Below are positions 17,933 to 27,180 of a DNA stretch of 64,000 nucleotides, in pieces (positions within the stretch are counted from its first letter, which is position 1; each line of letters starts with the position of its first letter). The stretch is from Maribellus luteus. Lineage in GTDB: Bacteria > Bacteroidota > Bacteroidia > Bacteroidales > Prolixibacteraceae. The stretch is taken from the NCBI RefSeq assembly GCF_003576475.1, contig NZ_QWGR01000001.1, positions 248,001 through 312,000 of the forward strand, in the 5' to 3' direction. Both the position numbers and the translations under genes were made by a program. The notes under the pieces are model-generated. The model was not told the DNA's origin and did no database searches. It worked only from the letters and a program-made list of their open reading frames with translations.

Positions 17933-20143
17933 ATGAATAAAATAATTAGAAAAGGAATTATTTTTTTGACGATCTTATTTTTAATAGGATGCTCTAATGT
18001 CGATGATAAAAAAATCGACCCGCTGAAATATGTCGACCCGTTTATTTGCACAGAAGGCGACAATGGCCAGTTATATCCCGGGCCCGTATATCCGTTTGGC
18101 TTGGTACACCTGTCGCCCGAAACCGAGGGCGATTCACATGTGGGTTACTATTACGAAGATAAGTTTATCGAAGGTTTTTCGCATTTGCGTATTGGAGGAG
18201 CCGGCTCAAGAGGAAAAGGCGGCGGTTTATTGATAAAACCGGGTGTTGGAAAATTTTCGAATAAGATTGAAGAATTTCGTGAGCTTTATATAAAATCCGA
18301 GGAAGAAGCAGAGGTTGCTTATTATAAAACGGTTTTACAGTCCGGAGTGAAAGCAGAACTCACCGCAACCGAGCGGGTTGGTTTTCACCAGTATTCTTTT
18401 CCTAAAGAAAAAAAGACAGACCGGTATATTGCGGTTGACTTGTCGCATAGTTATGTGGGGATGTTGGACGCTAACCTGAATGTCCTGAATAATAATGAAA
18501 TCACGGGGATGATTAAATCGAAACACAACAATGGGGGAGGACACCACCGTTTGTTTTTTGCTATTGTTGCAGATGTTCCTTTTGAATCATTTACCAGTTG
18601 GCAGGGCGATAATGTTGGGGAAGGTCAGGCCACTCGCAACGGAAATGACATTGGTGTTTGGTTAAAATTTCCGGAGGAGGGTAAGAATGTAGTCAGGCTG
18701 AAAGTGGGAATGTCGCCAATAAGCGAAGAGCAGGCCATGTTTGAGGCCAAAAATGAAACTAAAGGCTGGGACTTCAACAAAGTCAGAAATCAAACTGCTG
18801 AAGTATGGAGAGAAAAACTTTCGAAAGTGGAAGTAAAAAGCGATTCTGAAGAATTCAAGACTTTGTTCTACACGCATTTGTACCATTCGTACCTGGTTCC
18901 GAACAATGCCACTTCATCCACGGGCGAATATGTCAGGGCCCATCACCTCGATTCTGTTTGTAAAACGAAAAGCACAGCCCCCGATTTTATGTACTATTCT
19001 TGCTGGAGCCTTTGGGACGATTTTCGAAAATACACCCTGGTTTCGTTGCTCGAACCGGATGTGGTGAAAAATATTGCCCGTTCGCTGGTTGATTACTATG
19101 GAACCCGCCCCGATTGGATTACCACATCAAATGCAGGCGACGGAAGCTGGCCAACACCAACCATTCGTATGGAATTTACCAGTCCGGTAATTATGGATGC
19201 CTATGCCAAAGGTTTGGGCGATTTTGATAAAGAAATTGCTTTCCAGGGAATGTTGAGAGATTACGAAAAATACGCTACAGGCAACGTTAGTGCTAAACTT
19301 GAGAAAGCCTACCATGCTTATGTTGCCCTGAAAATGGCTGAAGCGTTAGGGAAAACTGAACATATCGAACAATTAAAAGCCGGAGCCGATGCCTATAAAA
19401 ACATCTGGTGTAACCAGCAAAAAGACAACCAGGGGAATGTTCGCGGATTTTTTACTCCCGATGGAAATCCGGTGCCCGATGTGGAAGAATTTGAACTCTA
19501 TGTTTACGAAGGTAATTTGTGGCACTACCGCTGGTTTGTTCTTCACGATATAGATGGATTAATCGACCTGCGCGGAAGTAAAGAGGCTTTGTCTGATGAT
19601 TTGGAATATTTCTTTGAGAATGATTTTTACATGCACCTGAATGAGCCGGATATTCATTATCCCTATTTATTTAATCTTTTAGGAAAGCCTTACCTGACTC
19701 AGAAATGGATACGCACTTTTACCACCAAAGAAGTTACGCAGTTGTATCACAATCATGGCTTTTTCGACGAGCCAATTGTGAAACGAATTTACCGTGCTGA
19801 CCCGGAAGGTTATATCGAATCGATGGATGACGATGCCGGTACGATGGCTTCGTGGTGGGTAATGAGCGCCATGGGCCTGTTCCAGTTAGACCCGGTACAA
19901 CCCCAGTATTTAATTGGTTCTCCAATTTTTCCTGAGTTAACCATTCATCACGACAGCGGAACGAAATTTAAAATTATAGCCAATAATGTGAGCGAAGACA
20001 ACTTTTACATTCAATCGGCAAAACTAAATGGCGAGCCGTATAATAAGCCCTGGATTGATTATTCAACAATTATCGACGGTGGAACAATAGAGTTTGAAAT
20101 GGGACCTGAGCCCAATAAGCAGTGGGGAACAAACAATAACTAA
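17933..20143 (+). CDS. GH92 exo-alpha-mannosidase-like lipoprotein
   Basis: The 736-residue protein has a lipoprotein signal (LIGCSN, lipid Cys21) and a normal single-module GH92 length. The N-domain opens with LKYVDPFICTEGDNGQ. The general-acid glutamate is E526 in VYEGNLWHYRW, and the catalytic Asp-x-Asp is D632/D634 in MDDDAGTMASWWVMSAMG. The C-terminus ends in LEFEMGPEPNKQWG-like sequence, almost the same as the GH92-esterase junction upstream, which shows where the esterase was added there. GH92 enzymes are calcium-dependent and remove terminal alpha-mannose; both copies here have the MASWxxMSAMGLFQ variant rather than the common MSAWYVLSALGF, so they may form a subgroup. It ends 17 bases before the GH2-like gene. 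Confidence 0.9.
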   Translation: MNKIIRKGIIFLTILFLIGCSNVDDKKIDPLKYVDPFICTEGDNGQLYPGPVYPFGLVHLSPETEGDSHVGYYYEDKFIEGFSHLRIGGAGSRGKGGGLLIKPGVGKFSNKIEEFRELYIKSEEEAEVAYYKTVLQSGVKAELTATERVGFHQYSFPKEKKTDRYIAVDLSHSYVGMLDANLNVLNNNEITGMIKSKHNNGGGHHRLFFAIVADVPFESFTSWQGDNVGEGQATRNGNDIGVWLKFPEEGKNVVRLKVGMSPISEEQAMFEAKNETKGWDFNKVRNQTAEVWREKLSKVEVKSDSEEFKTLFYTHLYHSYLVPNNATSSTGEYVRAHHLDSVCKTKSTAPDFMYYSCWSLWDDFRKYTLVSLLEPDVVKNIARSLVDYYGTRPDWITTSNAGDGSWPTPTIRMEFTSPVIMDAYAKGLGDFDKEIAFQGMLRDYEKYATGNVSAKLEKAYHAYVALKMAEALGKTEHIEQLKAGADAYKNIWCNQQKDNQGNVRGFFTPDGNPVPDVEEFELYVYEGNLWHYRWFVLHDIDGLIDLRGSKEALSDDLEYFFENDFYMHLNEPDIHYPYLFNLLGKPYLTQKWIRTFTTKEVTQLYHNHGFFDEPIVKRIYRADPEGYIESMDDDAGTMASWWVMSAMGLFQLDPVQPQYLIGSPIFPELTIHHDSGTKFKIIANNVSEDNFYIQSAKLNGEPYNKPWIDYSTIIDGGTIEFEMGPEPNKQWGTNNN

Positions 20144-20160
20144 CAATTCAGAAAGTGAAG

Positions 20161-23079
20161 ATGAAACGGATAAAAAAGATAATTGTAATTACATTCATTT
20201 GCATGTCAATATTTGATTTGAAGGGGCAGAACCTTTCCCGTTCTTTTGAAATGAGGTATTTCACAAATGATTCACAGGCCAACGGCGAAACCGATTTTTT
20301 GGGCGAGACCGAATGGATGACAACAGACCAACGCATTGATTTTTTAAAAGAATATGCACAGGTTGCCTCCAATTTTTTTGATAATCCAGGGCTGGATAAA
20401 CAGATAGTAACCGACGGTGAAATCAACGATTTGTTGAATGAAATTAAACCGCAACCATTAACTTCTGTGCGAAAAACCCTTCGACTCGATAACTGGAAAG
20501 CCTACGGTTACCGGAAAGGGCAGGATGTAGAAAAACAACGGGGCCTGCAGGAATGGAAAAGCAGCTACGGGGCTTCTGTTAGTGATGGAGCACTGATGGT
20601 GGAAAATTCAACAATAACACGTGTTATCGACTCGCTTAGCTGGCGGTTTAAATTGGAAACATCTGTTAAAATAGAAAAAGGCAGTTCTTGCACGATTAGT
20701 CTTCTTGATAGAAATAATAAAGCTATTGTTTTCGGGCTAAACGGAAATAAGTTGATTTATGGTTCTGAAAACAAAATCAGGGACGAATTAAACGCAAATA
20801 ACACTGATTGGGTAAAATTAAAAATCGATGGAGACCTGACACAGAAACGTTTTAGCCTGTATATAAACGACAAACGCATTCAATATTACATTCCGCATAT
20901 GGATACTTCTGTAGAAGTTATCACGCAGTTTTCTATTGAATCGAAAGGGATTTCTTTTATCGATGATGTATTTATTTTCAATCATACACCAACCGACCAG
21001 GTTCGGTATCCTTATGTTTCCGAAGTTGTTCTGGATGAAAATTTTCAGGAAAAGCCCAATGTTGATGACTGGTACAGTTTCGATTTCGACGACAAACACT
21101 GGGAAACCGTAAAATTACCTTCAGTACACGGGGGATTACGCGAAAAAGAGGAAGCCTATTTCCTGAGAAATAAAGTTGAAACGGGTGATTTTCAACGGGC
21201 AGTCTTAAAACTCGAAACCCTCGACCCTGGCGGTGAAATCTGGGTGAACGGGCAGGTGGTCGGCGTGGTTACAAATCGGCATCCGGTTGAACTGGATATT
21301 ACCAGGCAGCTTAAAAAGAACAGCGAAAATATGATTGCTGTAAAAGTGAACCCTTATAAAATGAATTATCCGATGGTGCACAGCCCTACCGACCATTATA
21401 TTGGCTGGTTTCTGGGGCGCACAACGCTTGAACTTTCGCACCGCTGTAAAATAACTGATGTGTTGGTGCATACAAAAGAGATTGGAGGAAAAGCAACGCA
21501 GGTTCACCGGGTCAACATTCATTATCCTACCCGCGATTATTTCGAGGGCAGTGTTGAAATAAACTATTATCCATGGTTTCCAGAAGAAGGCGACAAGGTG
21601 GCAACGGTTTCCCGGAAGTTGAGCATACCGGCAAGGATTGAAAATGAATACACGATAGAATGCGAAATTCCTTCTCCCAGACTCTGGAGTTTTGATAATC
21701 CTTCGTTGTATAAAGTTGAGGTTATTTTAAAAGATACGCTGGGAAATGCGGTTGATGATTTTGTGACTACTACCGGCATTCGTACCCTTGAGCAAAAAAA
21801 CAGCGATTTTTATGTGAACAACAAACCCGAAATGCTAAACGGGGCGCAAATTATGGGCTTCCGCACACCCATTGAAACAACCGCCAAATACAATCGCTGT
21901 GCACCATGGGAAACTGTGGCCGAAGAATTGCTGATGCTGAAGAAGATGGATGCAAACCTTTTGCGCTTGCATGTGCATGCTGAAAAAGATACCGTGGACG
22001 GCATAAACGATCCCCGTTTTGCAGAGTTTGGTGACCAGATGGGAATCATGTTTATCTGGCAAACTGCTGCTTTTATTCGTGAAGGTGAAGCCTGGAATGT
22101 CGATTTCGATGGGTTTCCAAAATATATCAAACAGGTGTACAATCATCCGAGCATTGTAATGTGGGAAGCATCGAACCACCCGAATAAATTCCATAATCAC
22201 GATATTTCGGCTACCCATGGCTACGTGGAAAAGATTTACCATACAATTTATTCTACCGACCAAAGCCGTATTATTTCTCCGACCTCGGCATGGGATCTTA
22301 CCCATTATGGAAATACCAAGGGAACAATCGATCATAAAGGCAACCCGATAACAGCAGTGCCGCAATATACTGCGCATCGCGTAACCCGTGGTAACCAGGA
22401 TGCTTATACCGGGTACGGGAAAAAATGGACTGAATTACGTAAAGCTCCCTACCAATGGGCGGCTTCCTGTTTGAAGGACAGTGCCCGGGCATATTTTAAT
22501 TTCGAACACGAAGAGTCAGTGGGGCAGCCCAACTGGGAACTGTGCAAAGGAAAACCGTGGTATCTGTTGCAATCGTACGAGTATTACTATAATGCACAGA
22601 GTGTTGGGCGGCATTTAACGGCAGAAGAATGGAGGGAAAGCCAGGCTTGGCAGGCTTTTTCAGCCTGGGAATCGATGAAAAAGCAAATGCTGCTGGGCTA
22701 TGATGGTTTTTCGTGGTGCTGTCTGCGTGGCGGTGCCAATATGGGAACCTACAAGAAACCTCTGATTGATAACTTGCGCCACCCGAAACTGGCCTATTAT
22801 ACCAACAAAATGGTATTCAAACGTACCTGGGCCGGAAGCGATAACGTGGATGTAGTTTACGGACCGGAGGATAAAATCAGTCCGGTAATCCATCATTTGG
22901 GCGATGCCACAAAAGTTAATCTTTCCGTTCTCCTTAAAAACAGTGAGGATAAAACAATTGACAAGAAAATCTACAAAGATATTGAGCTGGAAGAAGGCCG
23001 GACGGTTAAAAAACTTGATGCTTTCAGGTTTAAAAAAGTGCCAGAGGAAATTTATACTATAGAATACATTATTGATTAG
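20161..23079 (+). CDS. Divergent GH2-like protein with atypical active-site residues
   Basis: The ATG at 20161 is preferred over an in-frame GTG at 20155, because it gives a normal signal peptide (MKRIKKIIVITFICMSIF, ending KGQ). The 972-residue protein has an unusual N-terminal extension (about 25-275, partly a concanavalin-like sandwich). It then follows the GH2 order: sugar-binding domain (LDPGGEIWVNGQVVG), Ig-like domain (SPRLWSFDNPSLYKVEV) and TIM barrel (MLNGAQIMGFRTP onward). The acid/base block normally reads W..GNE; here it is MWEASNHPN with His673 in the Glu place. A glutamate-rich FNFEHEES (E782-E785) may hold the nucleophile. It may be a retaining glycosidase with shifted chemistry, or a non-hydrolase. 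The substrate is unknown. Confidence 0.75.
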   Translation: MKRIKKIIVITFICMSIFDLKGQNLSRSFEMRYFTNDSQANGETDFLGETEWMTTDQRIDFLKEYAQVASNFFDNPGLDKQIVTDGEINDLLNEIKPQPLTSVRKTLRLDNWKAYGYRKGQDVEKQRGLQEWKSSYGASVSDGALMVENSTITRVIDSLSWRFKLETSVKIEKGSSCTISLLDRNNKAIVFGLNGNKLIYGSENKIRDELNANNTDWVKLKIDGDLTQKRFSLYINDKRIQYYIPHMDTSVEVITQFSIESKGISFIDDVFIFNHTPTDQVRYPYVSEVVLDENFQEKPNVDDWYSFDFDDKHWETVKLPSVHGGLREKEEAYFLRNKVETGDFQRAVLKLETLDPGGEIWVNGQVVGVVTNRHPVELDITRQLKKNSENMIAVKVNPYKMNYPMVHSPTDHYIGWFLGRTTLELSHRCKITDVLVHTKEIGGKATQVHRVNIHYPTRDYFEGSVEINYYPWFPEEGDKVATVSRKLSIPARIENEYTIECEIPSPRLWSFDNPSLYKVEVILKDTLGNAVDDFVTTTGIRTLEQKNSDFYVNNKPEMLNGAQIMGFRTPIETTAKYNRCAPWETVAEELLMLKKMDANLLRLHVHAEKDTVDGINDPRFAEFGDQMGIMFIWQTAAFIREGEAWNVDFDGFPKYIKQVYNHPSIVMWEASNHPNKFHNHDISATHGYVEKIYHTIYSTDQSRIISPTSAWDLTHYGNTKGTIDHKGNPITAVPQYTAHRVTRGNQDAYTGYGKKWTELRKAPYQWAASCLKDSARAYFNFEHEESVGQPNWELCKGKPWYLLQSYEYYYNAQSVGRHLTAEEWRESQAWQAFSAWESMKKQMLLGYDGFSWCCLRGGANMGTYKKPLIDNLRHPKLAYYTNKMVFKRTWAGSDNVDVVYGPEDKISPVIHHLGDATKVNLSVLLKNSEDKTIDKKIYKDIELEEGRTVKKLDAFRFKKVPEEIYTIEYIID

Positions 23080-23128
23080 AAATATTAAAGACAGGTATTA
23101 TGGGAACATAAGCCTTAAAAAGATTAAG

Positions 23129-24013
23129 ATGAAATTTAAAACAAACTTACTTTCAAGAAAAATGTTCGGCATAATTAGCCTGGCATTGTTATTTGTATCC
23201 TGCAATGTAAAAGAGAACAAGGTATTGATAATAGGAATTGACGGTTGCCGTCCCGACTCTTTCATAAAAGCAAATACGCCCAGTTCCGATAGTTTGATGA
23301 AAACCGGAGCCTACACTTTTAATGCAAAAACCGATGAAATAAGTTCCAGTGGAATTTGCTGGACAGGCATGCTTACCGGGGTTTGGCACGATAAACACAA
23401 GGTGGTTACCAATAGCTATAAAAATCCCAATATTGGAGAGTACCCGCATTTTTTCAGAAGGGTAAAACAATTTAATCCTGAGTTAAAAACATATTCGGTT
23501 ATTCAGTGGACTGCCATTCATAAAATTCTTCAGGAAGGTGATGCAGATGTGGTGAAAACTTTTGGTAATGATGATCTGGTAACCGATGAAGTGGTTCGAA
23601 ACCTGACAAATGAGGATGTGGATGTAATATTTGTTCAACTCGACGATGTGGACCATGCCGGGCATAAATACGACTACGTGCCGGAAAGTGAAAATTATAT
23701 TCAGGCGGTAGAAAAAGCCGATTCACAAATTGGGAGAATGGTAAATGCGTTGAAGAAAAGGGAAAACTACAAAAATGAAAACTGGCTGGTTATTGTTTCT
23801 ACCGACCATGGGGGAAGTAATTTCGGACATGGCCAGAATATCCCGGAACACACCACCATCTTTTACATTGCTTCGGGCGAAAATGCTACCCGGGGAGAGA
23901 TTACAGAGCAGGTAAATGTTGTTGATGTTTGTATTACGGCAATGAAACATCTGGGAATGGAGATAAAAGAAGAATGGAGCCTGGATGGGAAAGTTGTAGG
24001 ATTAATAAATTAG
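23129..24013 (+). CDS. Alkaline-phosphatase-superfamily phosphodiesterase/phosphatase, lipoprotein
   Basis: The start at 23129 gives MKFKTNLLSRKMFGIISLAL followed by a lipobox ending FVSC. An upstream in-frame ATG at 23072 would overlap the GH2 gene and lacks a signal. The mature part opens with VLIIGIDGCRPDSF, the metal-binding Asp of the nucleotide pyrophosphatase/phosphodiesterase family. SSGICWTGMLTGVWHDKH holds the expected nucleophile Ser or Thr. Later DDVDHAGH, STDHGGSNFGHG and PEHTTI supply the Asp/His ligands of two metal ions. Length (294 residues) is compact for the family. In a PUL it could remove phosphodiester-linked groups such as phosphoethanolamine or glycerol phosphate from the glycan; that role is inferred. 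Confidence 0.8.
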   Translation: MKFKTNLLSRKMFGIISLALLFVSCNVKENKVLIIGIDGCRPDSFIKANTPSSDSLMKTGAYTFNAKTDEISSSGICWTGMLTGVWHDKHKVVTNSYKNPNIGEYPHFFRRVKQFNPELKTYSVIQWTAIHKILQEGDADVVKTFGNDDLVTDEVVRNLTNEDVDVIFVQLDDVDHAGHKYDYVPESENYIQAVEKADSQIGRMVNALKKRENYKNENWLVIVSTDHGGSNFGHGQNIPEHTTIFYIASGENATRGEITEQVNVVDVCITAMKHLGMEIKEEWSLDGKVVGLIN

Positions 24014-24057
24014 GTTTTGTGTTGAACACCATATTTTTCATGTCAAAATAAAGCACA

Positions 24058-26355
24058 ATGCGCATCAGTAAAAATACTTTGCTGGCTCTGGTAGTTGTCT
24101 CTTTTCTTTGTTTAGGCAGTTGCCTTTCAAAAAAAGAATCCAACCGCTGGTTTTTTAAGGTTTCGGATAATGAGATTATTATTAATGCCGGATTATTGCA
24201 ACAAAAGATTGGCATTTCAGATAAAGGCCTTCAAATTTCGGAAAATGTGGTTAAAGGAGAAAACCTATTGAAGACTTGTTCCGATGAAATAAGTTTTAGT
24301 ATCCACAAAGCTTCACCAAATATAAAACCTGAAGGGATTCGTTATTCTTCAGAATCGGGCGTAGAACAATCAAATGCAGAGCAGAATCAAACCGATGCTT
24401 TATCGGTGAAAAAAGCAAAGGAAGGTATTGCTGGAAATGTGCAGTGGGTGGATTCGATGCATATCGCAGGTAAAACTTTTGTCGATGTTTTTGCATTTGA
24501 AAGCCATAAAATTTCCAGTCCAAAACAAGGGGTAAAACGATTGGTGGTAAAATTTGTATCAAATAAAATAACGGAAGATTTTTTGTTCGAAATAAATTAT
24601 GAAATCTATGAAGGTCATCCGGTTATTCGTAAATGGGTGGAATTTAAAAATCAGGGTAACCAATGGATTAAAATATCCGACCTGACGCTAAAACAATTGA
24701 ATTTGGGAGCTTCTTTTTCTCAGGCTACTTTGCTGACTCCGGCCGTTCGCGAAATTGACCCCAGTATCATTGCGTTTAGTGATGCCGCGAAATCTATGGG
24801 AGTTATTTCGGTTAGCGAAATTCCTTCAAAAACAAGGCATTTGTCGGCTGATGGCAGCAGTGGTTATAATCCCGGTTATTTTGAATGGGTACTGGGACCC
24901 GGCGAAACTTTTGAATCGGAACCGGTATTTGAATATGCCTTTTCGGGCGAAAGTTACGAAACTGTCTCTGCTAAATCGACAGCCCTCGACCGCTGTGTGG
25001 AAAGTGGTTTCGCTTCTTTTATGGATAAACACATTGTTATGCCGGTTGCCGAAAATAAAAACGTTGCCCCTGTTTTTTGTACGTGGACAAATTACAATTC
25101 CAATATTAACGATAAAAACATGCGCGAAGCAGCTGACATCGCTTCCGAAATCGGATTTGAGTGTTTTCAGTTGGATGCCGGTTGGTCGGATACCGGCCCC
25201 CGCGGAGGCTGGGCAGTATCAACGACCAATCCCAAAGCGGAGGAATTCCCGGATATGAAAGGATTAAGCAGTTATATTCAATCGAAAAACATGAAAACCG
25301 GAATGTGGTATTCTGTTTTTATAAACGAGCAGGAGACTGATATTTCCGCTTCAGAACCCGGATTGTTTAGCTTGCCGCTTATTCGTCGTGCTGGTGGATT
25401 GGGACTGAGTTTCTGCTGCGAAAAGTCGCGTAAAAAATATGTTGATGAAATTGTCTATCTGAATAAAACATTCGGGGCCACCTATTTTAAGCAGGATTTA
25501 AGTAACATCTGTTACGGAGATATTGCCCGCGCTCACGAAAGCCGTACAAAAAAAGAATCCTATCTGCGCGGGTTACGCGGCTTGTTGGCAACTCAGGATG
25601 AAATCCTTAGGCAGTCACCCGAAACATGGCTTCAGTTGTCGCACGAAATTTACTGGGAAACTCCCGGTCCGGCAGCCGACATAGCGGTGTTAAAACATGT
25701 TGATTCGTACCATGCTTCGCCTAACGAATACTGGGGCGCAGGTAACCGTAAAATTTTGGTCGACAATACCTGGAATTTTGATGCGGACAGTTTAAAGCAG
25801 CAGTTGCGTTTGGGAGCTTTTCGTGCCCGGAAAATTATGTACAACCATCGGGGATTACCGCTGGAACGAATTGAAGTATTTGGGGCAGCTACAACCAACT
25901 TTAAAGGCAGTCTTTCGTCAGATGTTATCGATCGCCAGATTTGCAGCTGGCTAATGGGGGCACCACTTTCGTATTCCGGCGACTTAACTTCGCTAACCGC
26001 GGAAAATAAAGAACAATACCGTAGCCGTTTTGCTATGTTGAAAAGGCTCAATCAGCAATACGATATTTATTCCCATTTTCAATACAGTGGAGTACCTGCA
26101 CCTACCGACGAAGAATGGCACTGGTGGGGAAAGCTGAACGATGAGGGCTGTGGTGCAGTAATTGTTTTGCGGGGAAGTTCAGGTGCTGATTCCAGGAGTA
26201 TTAATATTCCATGGGTTCAAACAGGTAAAAATTATAAACTGAAAGCATTGTTTGCTCAAAAAGATTTAGGAGAATACACGGGGCAACAACTTCAAGATGG
26301 GCAACTAAATCTTTCACTAAATAAGTTTGGTCAGGAGATTATTGAAGTTTATTGA
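24058..26355 (+). CDS. GH36-like alpha-galactosidase, lipoprotein
   Basis: The 765-residue protein has a lipoprotein signal (SFLCLGSC). An N-terminal beta-supersandwich (about 30-310) precedes a TIM barrel that starts FCTWTNYNSNINDKNM. The barrel carries ECFQLDAGWSDTGPRGGW and NMKTGMWYSVF, and YFKQDLSNICYG places the nucleophile at D480 in the position of KWDxN in GH36 enzymes. KHVDSYHASPNEYWG is a candidate acid/base region. A C-terminal beta-domain follows. GH36 enzymes are retaining alpha-galactosidases and alpha-N-acetylgalactosaminidases; the departures from the KWD consensus leave the exact sugar open. It follows the phosphodiesterase gene by 44 bases. Confidence 0.82.
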   Translation: MRISKNTLLALVVVSFLCLGSCLSKKESNRWFFKVSDNEIIINAGLLQQKIGISDKGLQISENVVKGENLLKTCSDEISFSIHKASPNIKPEGIRYSSESGVEQSNAEQNQTDALSVKKAKEGIAGNVQWVDSMHIAGKTFVDVFAFESHKISSPKQGVKRLVVKFVSNKITEDFLFEINYEIYEGHPVIRKWVEFKNQGNQWIKISDLTLKQLNLGASFSQATLLTPAVREIDPSIIAFSDAAKSMGVISVSEIPSKTRHLSADGSSGYNPGYFEWVLGPGETFESEPVFEYAFSGESYETVSAKSTALDRCVESGFASFMDKHIVMPVAENKNVAPVFCTWTNYNSNINDKNMREAADIASEIGFECFQLDAGWSDTGPRGGWAVSTTNPKAEEFPDMKGLSSYIQSKNMKTGMWYSVFINEQETDISASEPGLFSLPLIRRAGGLGLSFCCEKSRKKYVDEIVYLNKTFGATYFKQDLSNICYGDIARAHESRTKKESYLRGLRGLLATQDEILRQSPETWLQLSHEIYWETPGPAADIAVLKHVDSYHASPNEYWGAGNRKILVDNTWNFDADSLKQQLRLGAFRARKIMYNHRGLPLERIEVFGAATTNFKGSLSSDVIDRQICSWLMGAPLSYSGDLTSLTAENKEQYRSRFAMLKRLNQQYDIYSHFQYSGVPAPTDEEWHWWGKLNDEGCGAVIVLRGSSGADSRSINIPWVQTGKNYKLKALFAQKDLGEYTGQQLQDGQLNLSLNKFGQEIIEVY

Positions 26356-26471
26356 ACTAGAGCAGTGAAAAAGCTATAGTTAGAAAAAGCTTATTGTAAA
26401 AGTGTTTTAGGGGAAATTCCCCAGAGATATATTGAACTCAAATTTTATAGAAATCAATTAAACCTATTCGT

Positions 26472-27149
26472 ATGTCAAGTAGATATCTTTTTTTATCACT
26501 ATTAATTCCACTGGTTTGTTCTGTATTGGCCTATACAGGCTATGGTTTCGAATTTCAATTGGCGGTTGCAGCTAGTTCAGCTTTAATTATTTTAGTCGCA
26601 TACCGTGGTCAAACAAAGCAGTATCGCGATATCTTCTACATTATTGCTGCGCTGATTTTTTCCATGGGAGGAGATTCATTTCTCGCTCACAAAGGAGATA
26701 ATTTTATGCTATTTGCAGCAGGTATTGGCCTGTTCTTTTTTGCCCATTTGGGATATCTGATTTTTGCACTGGCTAACGGAAAGTTACATCGAGCAGTTTT
26801 ATACATTCTGTTGATTATTTACCTGACATTTTATGCTTTTGCACTTTATCCGGCGATCGACGAAAAAATACTTTCGTTATTCTCATTTGTGTATTTACTG
26901 ATCTCCTGCGTGTCGGTGGCTGCAGCAGCCGGAACAAATTTTTCGAAAGTTACAAAGCGGGCTTACCTGATTGGTATTCTTTTCATTCTAATATCAGATA
27001 CAATCATCGCATTTAAGGAGTTTCTGTCATACCCGGAATTGAACTTCCTGATTCTGCCAACCTATTACGCTGCTCATATCTGTATCACTTTTGCATTGAT
27101 TGAAAGAATTACAAAAAAGCAAGTAAGTGAAACAAAAGTCAAAGCCTGA
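26472..27149 (+). CDS. YhhN / TMEM86 family membrane protein (lysoplasmalogenase-like)
   Basis: The 225-residue polytopic protein has about eight hydrophobic segments. The YhhN signature is present: ALIFSMGGDSFLAHKG in the first half, with the conserved Gly-Asp, and ILISDTIIAFKEF in the second half with the conserved Ser-Asp. Animal TMEM86 and some bacterial homologues hydrolyse the vinyl-ether bond of lysoplasmalogens; most bacterial members are uncharacterised. It is the only gene of the enzyme arm with no clear link to glycans. It sits 116 bases after the GH36-like gene and 31 bases before the GH43-like gene on the same strand. Confidence 0.8.
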   Translation: MSSRYLFLSLLIPLVCSVLAYTGYGFEFQLAVAASSALIILVAYRGQTKQYRDIFYIIAALIFSMGGDSFLAHKGDNFMLFAAGIGLFFFAHLGYLIFALANGKLHRAVLYILLIIYLTFYAFALYPAIDEKILSLFSFVYLLISCVSVAAAAGTNFSKVTKRAYLIGILFILISDTIIAFKEFLSYPELNFLILPTYYAAHICITFALIERITKKQVSETKVKA

Positions 27150-27180
27150 TTGGCATGATGAACTAATTAATTAAAAGAAA

